This document shows positions 29,359-38,022 of a DNA stretch of 64,000 nucleotides, piece after piece. Position numbers and translations under genes: made by a program. The DNA lies in contig WNNJ02002159.1 in NCBI GenBank assembly GCA_012934845.2, positions 1 to 64,000 of the forward strand, in the 5' to 3' direction. This DNA is from Pomphorhynchus laevis (lineage: Eukaryota; Acanthocephala; Palaeacanthocephala; Echinorhynchida; Pomphorhynchidae). The notes under the pieces are model-generated. The model saw only the letters and a program-made list of their open reading frames with translations. It was not told where the DNA came from and made no database searches. The number at the start of each line of letters is the position of its first letter. Positions within the stretch are counted from its first letter, which is position 1.

Positions 29359-32300
29359 TTTTTTTTAAAGAAAAATTTTTATTTTCGTAAAACATACAAG
29401 AATGTGTCCAAAAGTAAAGAACTAAAGAATTCAAAAATTCAATCATAAGCTAAGTTATTTCTCTTTAATTCGAATCTTCCGGCTTTCGTGACATCTCTTC
29501 TGTTGATCGAAAATGATCGTGAATAGGTTTTCCATATGTAGAGCGTGGCGCTCTTAAACAGGCAGATGCAGCACGAGCTAAGGCAAATGAAATTTTCTCT
29601 CGTATATTTTTTATTATTTGAGGATATGGGAGTTCGCGTTTTGAGCTTAATTTTGACGCTATTTGCTTCATTATCCTATTCGATTCCTGACTTGATCCTC
29701 CTGAAGACGAAAAAATTAACGGACTGAAATGCGCCTGTTCTAAACTTAAAATTCGCTCTCCATACTTCGAAATTTTTCGTTTTTCATGGTATTCAAAGTC
29801 AGCCTTACACTCAGTTCGGGAGTTAGAGGGAGCATGTACATTAAATATTGCGACATCCAAAAATGTCCGCTCAAACCGGCTTCCGAATAGTCCACTACAT
29901 ACAACATCCAGACGCGCTTCTTTCGATATGCTTGTGCTATTGTTGTTAAAACGATAATCAGATGGAACGGTTGCTAATACTGGTTCAACCTCCACGCCAC
30001 TGCATATCCCGCTTAAGAGATGAGAAAATATATCCCTTACTTCATTATGCCTGATAGATGGTAGCGCTCCGGTCTTGCACGAAAAGGCATGATTGATAGT
30101 CATTTCTGAAGAACATATGCATTTTTTATTTTCTAATGCTCGCAAAGACCATCCATAGCGACCTGCTAATGCATCGCTAAACTCATTGTTTGTAAGCCGA
30201 AACCCCTCGTGACGTAGAGGTAGGGAAGATAGCCACGATGAAGCTCCCTTGTAACTAGCATGTGCCAATATCTTAAAGTAATCCGATGGTAGAGATTTTA
30301 GTATTAATTCTTTCCTCGATTTGGCTACATTTAATCTCATGTATGAAATATTTCTAGCTGTTTGAGTTTGAACATCCCTCAGGTTTTCTCCCGTATATCC
30401 GTCTCGATAGGTTTCGTACATTCTACGAGAATAATCGTACTCCAAGTCAGCGATGTATTCCGGATCAACTAACCCAATGCCCCCTAACTTGAACGGTAGA
30501 GTTAATAATTCTTTATGTGCTTGTTCAATTTTCGCTTGTGTGATTGACTCAATAAAACCGCTATACAATAGGTTTTTAAGACATCTAGTGACATCCGTGC
30601 ACATTGGTACTGTTCTGTAAGTATATATCCATTTCCATTGCACAGAGTGTATTAACCCGGAATAAGCAGTTTGTCTATCAATTTTACTAACTTCAACTAA
30701 TCTTTCAAGTGTGGATGCCCAGGATGTTACCCTGGTTTTTATAATATCCAAAACATCAGCTTCTGCTCCAATGGGAGTTCCGAGTACTTCGATAGCACGC
30801 TCACTTATTTTACAGTCAGAGAAGTTGCTAGTGTCGAATTCATGTTCCTTGTGTATTAGCAGCTGTGTCTTTAGTGGATTAACGTAATAGCCAAATTTTG
30901 GGCCTATTGTTTTTAGTATATCCCAGGCTTTATATAAATCATCGCTAGGACCGACAAGGTTTGCATCGTCTGCGTACCATCGTTGAATCACGGATGGTAA
31001 ACATTTTTGAATATGAAGGATGAGTGGTAGAGTCGAAACGGCAAATGCAGCCATGGCCAAAGGGTCACCTTGAGTGAAACCCTCTTTTGAAAATATCGGA
31101 TCACTACCAGTAAACATTGTTGATGATTTTATGTATAAGTTCACTAGTATTGTTTCAAGAGACGGACAAATGAATTTTATGTTTGCTAATGTTAGACGTC
31201 GATTTACGGAATTAAAAGCGTTTGTTGCATCCACGGCCAGTAAGCCAAAGTCAACCCGAGAGTGAAAGGAATCTGATAAGGAATGAACAGCGAATTCTAT
31301 TCCGCTTCTCTGTGATGCGCACAATTGCACAGTTCCCATTACATCCTGAATATGTCCTCTAATTTTTCCTAAAACGACTTTGCTAATTATCCGTCGTTCC
31401 ACTTGTCCCACGCCAATTGGTCGTATACCTGCAGTCTTTTTTAAAGCTATAAGTCTACTCGCTACAAACGCACGCAAACTGTTAGGATTGATATGCTCCG
31501 AAGCTAATCGTATTGCAAATTCCGCTAGTGATGTTGCCAACTTCTTAGAGTGGATACCGAATCCAGTTAACATTCTCTTCCACATTATTGCATTTAAGCC
31601 TGAAGGTCCAGCGCCACCTTGAGTTCTCCATGCTGCTGCTATGATTTCGTCTGCATCTATAGAATAAAATATGACTGGATGATGACTAGTTACTCCCTCA
31701 ACAAAATCCGATAGAATAGCACTCTGATCTATTTCAGCAGGGAAAGGGTGTAATTCTGCTAGCTTCTCTATTACAGTATTTGTACCAACTTTCGAATCGG
31801 GAGAAAGAATGGGTGAATCGTCTTTAAATTCTAGAAGTCTGGTTGCTGAAGCTACACATCCATTCTCCATTAGCCGAATGTAGTTTTTATGCCAATCAAT
31901 CTTCTTTGTTTTCACATTGCAATGGGATGTTGTCTGCAACATCAATGCTTCTTCATATACACTTATAAAGTCTTCCGCTTTCCAACTCTTTAAACGACGT
32001 TCAATGGTCTTTCTAGTGTAAGAGATCTTACGCGTTGGGATTTTTTGAAGGATACACTGTGAGAAAACCGTTGCTTTCATCAATGAGATTTGGCCATCAT
32101 CTTTGTCATTTGCTATTAAATTGTAATAAGAAGAAAGAATATCTATAAATTCGTTACTCGCCGTACATATAGGAAGTTGCATGAGGTTGGGGCGCCAATT
32201 ACATACCTTATAATATATGTATTCAATAGAAATACTGGGTGTCCATATATTACTTACTGCCCTTGCCCGTGCTGTTGCATCGTTGTTTCGAAATGTAGAT

Positions 32301-32743
32301 AAGGAATCTATTGAATGAACTTGGTCGTTGAATATGCTAGTCGGATCTGTTTGTGTAGAATTTCGACATTGGATAGAATTCACATTGATAGACTCCGAAT
32401 TGGGGAATATATTTTTAATTCGATTACGACAGCCTGGTGCTCTGCAATTCACACACGGGCTTGATTTTTTCGCACATCGACACCCACGACAAATGGCCGC
32501 TGCGCCGTTGCAATTACAACATCGTATTTCATCTGTTGGTTTTCCGCGAACCATTCTGCGTACTCCGGGATGTACCCTGGACGTACGGCTTTGAAATTGT
32601 ATGTGTCTTAAAGTTGTTTGTTTAATCACTTGAGATTTGGAATGTATTGGAATCAATATCGGTTTGGCAAGTGTAAATAGTTATTTGTTAGCAGCTTAGA
32701 ATTTCAAACTAAAATGTATGTTATTTATCTCAAACTTTTTTTT
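29359..32743 (-). mobile_element. RLEA-2: full-length RLE LINE, apparently intact
   Basis: A complete 3.4-kb minus-strand RLEA element with a 14-bp target duplication. 5' end: A8, leader TTTGAGATAAATAACATACA (32714-32735), then a second module with GTTTGAAATTCTAAGCTGCT (32671-32710). One long ORF follows, then a short 3'UTR and an A-tail (T-run from 29359). It is the only RLEA copy in the window without coding breaks, and it inserted into C1 after C1 had landed, so it is among the youngest insertions here. Confidence 0.92.
29465..32656 (-). CDS. RLEA-2 polyprotein: CXC cluster, RT, CCHC knuckle, restriction-like endonuclease
   Basis: Open frame of 1063 codons; by comparison with other copies the true start is probably the MVRGKPTDE Met at about 32554 (1029 codons). 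Order: CXC-like cluster CCNCNGAAAICRGCRCAK with CVNCRAPGCRN; helical linker; GGAGPSGLNAIMW; RT with RPIGVGQVERRIISKVVLG, LLAVDATNAFNSVNRR, KEGFTQGDPLAMAAFAVST and RWYADDANLVG (catalytic YADD); GYYVNPLKTQLLIH; GGIGLVDPEYIAD; zinc knuckle CICSSEMTINHAFSC; RHNEVRD; nuclease core EARLDVVCSGLFGSRFERTF, then LDVAIFN, YHEKRKISKYGERI and PLIFSSSGGSSQ. There is no APE domain, so target nicking would rely on the RLE, as in R2-type LINEs. All catalytic residues are present. Confidence 0.9.
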   Translation of the reverse strand: MIPIHSKSQVIKQTTLRHIQFQSRTSRVHPGVRRMVRGKPTDEIRCCNCNGAAAICRGCRCAKKSSPCVNCRAPGCRNRIKNIFPNSESINVNSIQCRNSTQTDPTSIFNDQVHSIDSLSTFRNNDATARARAVSNIWTPSISIEYIYYKVCNWRPNLMQLPICTASNEFIDILSSYYNLIANDKDDGQISLMKATVFSQCILQKIPTRKISYTRKTIERRLKSWKAEDFISVYEEALMLQTTSHCNVKTKKIDWHKNYIRLMENGCVASATRLLEFKDDSPILSPDSKVGTNTVIEKLAELHPFPAEIDQSAILSDFVEGVTSHHPVIFYSIDADEIIAAAWRTQGGAGPSGLNAIMWKRMLTGFGIHSKKLATSLAEFAIRLASEHINPNSLRAFVASRLIALKKTAGIRPIGVGQVERRIISKVVLGKIRGHIQDVMGTVQLCASQRSGIEFAVHSLSDSFHSRVDFGLLAVDATNAFNSVNRRLTLANIKFICPSLETILVNLYIKSSTMFTGSDPIFSKEGFTQGDPLAMAAFAVSTLPLILHIQKCLPSVIQRWYADDANLVGPSDDLYKAWDILKTIGPKFGYYVNPLKTQLLIHKEHEFDTSNFSDCKISERAIEVLGTPIGAEADVLDIIKTRVTSWASTLERLVEVSKIDRQTAYSGLIHSVQWKWIYTYRTVPMCTDVTRCLKNLLYSGFIESITQAKIEQAHKELLTLPFKLGGIGLVDPEYIADLEYDYSRRMYETYRDGYTGENLRDVQTQTARNISYMRLNVAKSRKELILKSLPSDYFKILAHASYKGASSWLSSLPLRHEGFRLTNNEFSDALAGRYGWSLRALENKKCICSSEMTINHAFSCKTGALPSIRHNEVRDIFSHLLSGICSGVEVEPVLATVPSDYRFNNNSTSISKEARLDVVCSGLFGSRFERTFLDVAIFNVHAPSNSRTECKADFEYHEKRKISKYGERILSLEQAHFSPLIFSSSGGSSQESNRIMKQIASKLSSKRELPYPQIIKNIREKISFALARAASACLRAPRSTYGKPIHDHFRSTEEMSRKPEDSN

Positions 32744-32800
32744 AACTTGTACACTATAATAATATAAAATAATACTTGTACACTATAATAATAATATTAA

Positions 32801-33226
32801 TAATTTTTTTTATAATAGCAAAATTTATTTTTACGCACAAAAATTACATAATATTTGTAAAACACATTTTGTTAATATTATTATCAACATTTTAGTCTTC
32901 ACGGATGACTGGGCGATTACGTGCAGAGGGCAACGATTGGAGGCATCTAGAAACCATTCTCGCCAGCCTGATCCCGATCTTCGAGCGCAACCTGTTTAGC
33001 TCAATTTCGTAGCTAGACACGATTTTCTTCGCTGTTATTGATACGGCAATTCTACGGAGTAAAATAGTACATTCTTTTCCTTCGCCTCCAGAGCCAGAGA
33101 ATATTGCAGAACAAAAGAGGCCCGTTCGACTTGAGTAACACGCTTAATGTATTTCCTCTTCTTTCGCAGCTCGTGGTATTTACAGCTGGCATTCGGTTCC
33201 TTCAAGAGATTAGCCGGAGCGTGTAA
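32801..33226 (-). pseudogene. RLEA-3: 3' fragment with decayed nuclease end
   Basis: Minus-strand remnant: LAPANLLKEPNASCKYHELR, KKRKYIKRVTQVERASF, then frame-shifted sequence and a 3' A-tail near 32808. The YHELRKKRKY block corresponds to YHENRKRAKY of the RLE core. RLEA-4's 3' tail (T8 at 33227-33234) joins it directly. One of the decayed links of the head-to-tail series. Confidence 0.65.
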
Positions 33227-33351
33227 TTTTTTTTAATAATTCAAAATATTATTTACAAATTAATAGTTACCCTTAAATGGGTCTTATAAATGTCAGAGTA
33301 TAATAGTTTTGTCCCTATATCTTCGTTATAATCCTTATTACCCAGTTGTTA

Positions 33352-34443
33352 TTAATACTTTTGTAATTTCTCCTCCTTAGCGTCATAGACACTGATTTTG
33401 CAATAGATATCGAAATGTTTTTTTCTTCTTATACAGTCATCATACCTATCTACGTCTTTTTCTGCCTGTCTAGTGGCAATCCGCTTATCACACTGTTTGC
33501 TACAGGACCTAGTCTTCCAACTGTCGAGAAAATCATCGGGTGGAATGCCGCTTGCCAAATTCTTGTAATTGTTTCCGCGTACTTTGCGTTTTTTCGACTT
33601 TCGTGGTATGTAAATGGATCAGTTATACGCTCTAAGGAATATGAAGGTGCTAAATTGTTGAAGACACACGTCCATATAGGACTGCCCCCAGATATTCCCA
33701 TATAGCCCATTGCAACAAATGTCAACTCTAGCCTCTCTATCTTTCGTAGTAGTCGATCTGTCAAAATCTATAGAATGCGGAACTGGCTGTAATATAGGTA
33801 CCTTCGTCACCAGCTTACAGATCCCGTTTAACGGTTTGATAATTTCTTCGACTAATATATTATGTCTAATGTAATTGAGACCTTCACATTTACACGACAA
33901 TGCATGTGTTACATTTAAATCCATACCACATGTACAAAAGCCAGTTAGGGTTTTAGACTCCAATGCATATCGCACTGCTATCGCACTGCTATCGCATATT
34001 CAAACTCTTGTTAGTTCAGAAGTCTGTTATCCGTATAAGTTCGTGAAGTAAGCCAAGCCGAGGCTCCTTTGACACTTGCGTTTCTCAATATTGTACTAAA
34101 ATCTCGTTCCCAGGAATCAATAATTTTAAGTTGATCCAGCTTTTGTTTAATCTTATTCTGATCATGCGTTTTTTTTGTAATTTTTTTGTTTATTACGTAG
34201 TTCGTTTCCTCTCAGTCCATCGATGCTTGGTTTGCACATCGAGTACGAAACCCGGTATTTATTCTCGCCTTCCGCAGCTGGGTTCATTAATCCCAAACCT
34301 CCTAGGAAATATGGTAGATGAATTATTGATTTAGATTCTTCATTCATAGTTTCTATACCAAGTATCCGAGTAATTGTGTTTTGAAATAATTCATTTTCTA
34401 GAGGTTTAAACCATTCAATCTTTGTCTCGCATGTTCTCTTCAA
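33352..34443 (-). pseudogene. RLEA-4 thumb, CCHC knuckle and RLE domain, broken
   Basis: Pieces in several frames: PYFLGGLGLMNPAAEGENKY, CTCGMDLNVTHALSC, YIRHNILVEEIIKPL, EARVDICCNGLYGNIWG, YHESRKNAKYAETI and RQAEKDVDRYDDCIRR. All RLE landmarks are recognisable (CxC-x7-H-x3-C, Asp, Asp, E-S-R-K...KY), so the domain order equals RLEA-2, but several frame changes and a stop separate them. Confidence 0.75.
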
Positions 34444-34452
34444 GTATGTCCA

Positions 34453-35577
34453 TTAGTGTTGGAAAACTCTATTTAACATAAGATACGTCGCAAAAGTATT
34501 TTCCGTAATTAGATCGTCTAGTTTTGATACGTCCGTCATGAATTCTCTAATTTTTTCCTTCACTTGATGTTCAACATAGTTGTTCGTTCCGATGTAACTG
34601 CCTAGGTATTTGACTCCATCTGTTCGGATCTGTAATCCAGTTTCCTCAAAAAGATTTGTATCTCCAATATTTTCTCGTGTTAAAATAACACACTTTTCCG
34701 GATTTACATTGTATCCGTAAGCTGGTCCATATCGTTTTACTAGCTCCCACACCTTTACTAAATCTTCTGCCTTTCCTACGCAGGCAGCATCATCTGCATA
34801 CCAACAGTGCTGAACACTGGGAGAATTTTGTCTCAGCTTTTCGATAGACGGTAAGGATGCGGCAGCAAAGGCTGCATTCAATAGAGGATATCTTTGAGTG
34901 AATCCTTCAGCTGACTTCAAAGAGATCCCACAGACTGTTAACTGTGATGGCATTGCGTATGTATTATTCAGAATTATACTCAAGAACGGGCAGATGTACT
35001 TCATATTTTCGAGAGTGAGAGATCTATTAACAGAGTTAAAACCGTTTCTGGCATCCAGCAGAAGACCACAATTATCAGGGGAAGCTGAAAAGGAAGATCG
35101 AACTGTGTGTATGGCGATCTCGGTCCCTCCGCATTGTCCAGTACATAGCTGTACAGATCCGCATACATTTGTTAAATCATCGCCTATATGTTCGAGTATT
35201 GCTCGGCCTATTATCCTGCGTAGCACTTCCCCAATTCCCACCGGTCGGACTCCCGGGTTCTTGTTCAGCGGTATAAGTCGACTAACCGTATACGCATCCA
35301 ATCTACTTGATTCAATGTGCTCTGTGGATATTTTGATGTCGAATTCACTTATCATGCACGCTAATCTTCTTGAAGTCATACCAAATGCTGTAAGAAATGA
35401 TCTCCACCCTTCCGAGTCGACTCCTGAGGTACCTGCCGAACCATGTGTTCGCCTTGCAGCTTTTATAATATGTTCATGATCCATGCTGAAAAATCTTATT
35501 GAGTGATGTTCAGCACATCTGTCCATTGGAGCAGTCAATTTTAAATTAGTAAGGCCTTCAGACGCTGTTGGGTGCAT
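34453..35577 (-). pseudogene. RLEA-4 reverse transcriptase, QGDP motif lost
   Basis: 374 codons. TSGVDSEGWRSFLTAFGM, RPVGIGEVLRRIIGRAIL, LLLDARNGFNSVNRS, then EGFTQRYPL where active copies have EGFTQGDPLA, CWYADDAACVG and GYNVNPEKCVIL. The QRYP change removes a nearly invariant Gly-Asp of RT motif 4, so this RT should be inactive, although YADD is kept. The same change is in the inverted copy (53311-54435). Confidence 0.82.
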
Positions 35578-35912
35578 ATCTTCCTAGTGCTGCAATACCG
35601 TTTTGTTGTTTAATATTTCCTCTAAAGGTATCACTCCACCGCCTGAATCATTCTTGAGCATTCTGGATGCTTTCGCTACATGTCTATTTCCGATAAAAAA
35701 TTTTACCCTCCGGACGGTCGGAGCATGACGTTGGGCACGAGAGTGAAAATCATCATTTTTCATCTTTTGCAAGTACCGTGCTTTCTTTAAGAAATCTCAT
35801 AATTGTTGCACCTTCCATAATTTGATAAGTCTTTCAATTGTTTTCCTTATATAGCTTATCTTGCGAGTCTTTATGCGTTGTAATATTAACTGTCATAATA
35901 CAGTCGCTCGTT

Positions 35913-36401
35913 TCAGAGAATTATCCGAGGTAGATAATGTTTGATAAACGTTTCAAAGCAAACTGCTAGTAAGTCAATAAATTCCTTGCTCGTGTTACAG
36001 GCCGGTAGTTTAAAATGATTTGGATACCAGTGTATAACTTCTTGATATATCGAATTAATATCAAAATCGACATTGTATCTTTCTTGTTGTTGATTATTAT
36101 CAGTTATACTATGCTTTGTTGTTGCTTGCCTGACCGTTTTAACGTATTCAAGAGTTCTAGGATCATGATCGTCGGCAGTATTGATTTGTTCATTTAGAAC
36201 TTCTCTCTCAGCTGCATTCTTATAATCACATCTCACGCCTTGGTAATTAGACGGTTTATCCAATTCATGATTTGAACAGTTAGCAGCCGCACAGTTAATA
36301 CATTTTTTGCCCGCCTTCCAGCATTTGCAAGATTTACATTTTGCGTTCGGCCCATTGCAACCACAACATTTCACCTCTGAGGAAGGTGTTCCCCTTGGCA
36401 T
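35913..36401 (-). CDS. RLEA-4 N-terminus: CXC-like cluster
   Basis: MPRGTPSSEVKCC starts right behind the 5' repeats. The cluster CCGCNGPNAKCKSCKCWK with KCINCAAANCSN (about residues 11-45) keeps all nine cysteines. A linker follows and then IYQEVIHWYPNHFKLPACN, the conserved IxxEVIxWxPN block of the family. The frame breaks near 35913. Confidence 0.75.
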   Translation of the reverse strand: MPRGTPSSEVKCCGCNGPNAKCKSCKCWKAGKKCINCAAANCSNHELDKPSNYQGVRCDYKNAAEREVLNEQINTADDHDPRTLEYVKTVRQATTKHSITDNNQQQERYNVDFDINSIYQEVIHWYPNHFKLPACNTSKEFIDLLAVCFETFIKHYLPRIIL

Positions 36402-36404
36402 GAG

Positions 36405-36520
36405 GCTGTCGTGAGTTTGTCGTGAGGTTGTCGTGAGGTTGTCGTGAGTTATTATGAGTTTGTCGTGAGGCTGTCGTGAGTTTGTCGTGAGTTTGTCGTG
36501 AGGTTGTCGTGAGGTTGTTG
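36405..36520. repeat. GTCGTGAGGTT-type short tandem repeats, RLEA-4 5'UTR
   Basis: About ten imperfect copies of a 10-11-bp unit (TTGTCGTGAGG/TTGTCGTGAG). A counterpart in the opposite orientation is at 52370-52470. Related GTTGTCG repeats are in LINE D and RLEA-5. Confidence 0.8.
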
Positions 36521-36787
36521 TAAGTAGTTAATTTGTAAGATGTTCGTAATTGTTTATATTAATTGTAAGTAATGTATGTTATTTTATCTCAAACTTTTTT
36601 AATGTGATAATTTTTTTGAGAGAATATTTATTAAATAGATTTACATTTGGGGTTCCCGCAAATGGGCTTTAACACAAAACGTACTATATATACAATATAT
36701 TATAATAGGTCATGTTAGTTGAAGGTTACAATATTAAGATTGTAGTTTTTTGTTAGTGAATTTGTCTAACCGAAGACCGACGTAATG

Positions 36788-37969
36788 CTAAGGACGAGCA
36801 TCTTGCGACGTCGAAAGAAACGTCTGCTCGCAGTGAAGTGACACACTTGCTGTATGTCGATCCATGCTTCCGGGCTTGCTTGCGATGATCGTCAACATAT
36901 TTTTGGCAGATAGGCCTATGCTTCCTACAGTAGAGAAAGTGAGAGGAATTATTCCGGCGCATTTGAGTTTTGTAACTCTCTCTAAGTACTTACTCCGTTT
37001 CCTGTTTTCATGATAGGTATGTGAACTCTGCATATTCAAAGCGTAATACTGAGCAAGTGGATTGAAAACACAAACGTCCATGAAGGACCGCTCCGTAGAA
37101 TCGCCAAAAGACCGTTGCATACTAAATCGAGCCTAGCAGATCTATCCTTTGTGGTAGAATCATTCTCAAAAATCATCCCTTCAGGAACTAATGTAAGACA
37201 TGGCTCGGCTAATACGTTATAGCATACATCGTTAAGAGCTGAACCAATTACGTCGCGTAAAATATTATGTCGAATGATGCGGATTCCTCCTATTTTACAC
37301 GATTGGGCATGAGAGATATTGTGTTTTCCGCCATAAGTGCATTTGTCAGGAATATCGTTTGGACTCCATCCGAAGTGTGTTGCAAGTGCGTCTTGGAATT
37401 GTTGTCTTGATAGGACGCTTTTATAGTAGATGGAAGGAAAACTGCTTAACCACAGTGAAGATCCGGGAGCATCGGCGATGTGTTTGAGTAAATTCTGCTG
37501 TGTCAAATTTAAGCTGCTTATAGCCGTATGTGCTTCCACTTTTTGTGCTACCTTTTTCTCTTGTTTAATTTTGCAGGATATGTGTTGCTGTTCATCATCC
37601 CATAGAGCTGCTTCGATATTTAAGAAGGGGGCACACATACGTTTGGAGTTTTCATATTCTGTTATTGTATTTACACTAGGTTTCATTATGCCAAGTCCAC
37701 CTAGTCCAATCGGTAGTTGTAGAATTGATTCCCACTGTTGATTAAGATTGATATTACCAGTTATAGCAGGTACAAGATTATTAAAAAGTGCAGTGTCCAG
37801 TCGGAAGAGCCATACTGGGTTTAGTAAACAGGTGCGTTTTAGGTGCGCCCATCGGAATTGTATGCCTTTAGTAAGCATTGTAAAAGCGACTTGACTGTCT
37901 ATCAAGGCCAATTCTCTCGGTGTTTCGATTTGAACAACCCACTTTTCAGTCATTTTCTCAACATTTTCC
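36788..37969 (-). pseudogene. RLEA-5 C-terminal half: thumb and RLE domain
   Basis: Two overlapping frames: 37969-37036 (KWVVQIETPRELALIDSQVA, GGLGIMKPSVNTITEYENSK, SSLWLSSFPSI, CTYGGKHNISHAQSC, IIRHNILRDVIGSAL, ARLDLVCNGLL) and 37120-36788 (RSFMDVCVFNPLAQYY, YHENRKRSKYLERV, PLTFSTVGSIG). One frameshift lies near 37100. The zinc knuckle has lost its second Cys (CTY). Confidence 0.8.
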
Positions 37970-38022
37970 CTTATGTAAAAAAAGGATTTATTTTAACGTG
38001 GCAAATGCGTGCCAGCGCACGC

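Larger units (their letters stand above)
27123..32799 (+). mobile_element. CR1-like LINE C1 (5'-truncated) with RLEA-2 nested in its 3' end
   Basis: Plus-strand CR1-like element that starts inside the endonuclease (LPPIGNSDHCVL) and runs to a 3' hairpin AGCC-ATTTGC-GGCT (29329-29342) and a TA-rich tail. RLEA-2 occupies 29359-32743 within the tail. A candidate 14-bp duplication TAATAATAATATTA flanks C1 (27109-27122, 32786-32799), though its low complexity makes it less certain. C1 lies between RLEA-3's 3' tail and RLEA-1's 5' end, so those two once abutted. Confidence 0.85.
33227..36600 (-). mobile_element. RLEA-4: full-length but inactive RLE LINE
   Basis: Complete RLEA element on the minus strand from a 5' A-run with leader GTTTGAGATAAAATAAC (36573-36600), GTCGTGAG-type 5' repeats (36405-36520), a broken ORF, 3'UTR with ACCC-ATTTA-AGGGT and A8 tail. 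Coding pieces: N-terminus 36401-35913, 35772-35584, RT 35577-34453, 34443-34162, RLE 33975-33619 and 33764-33352. The same breaks are present in the inverted copy at 52278-55656. Its 5' A-run is reached 11 nt after the A7 tail of RLEA-5. Confidence 0.9.

Noticed and set aside
31074-31622. Plus-strand frames inside RLEA-2.
   Set aside because: Antisense to the intact RLEA-2 coding frame; no recognisable domain.
32714-32743. Leader module a contains AAGTTTGAG, the 3' end of nematode SL1, which would point to a nematode host.
   Set aside because: Nine shared bases are too few, the rest of SL1 is absent and no SL gene is seen. Host group left open.
36405-36520. Regular short repeats as a CRISPR array.
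   Set aside because: Units are contiguous 10-11-bp repeats without spacers, in a LINE 5'UTR.
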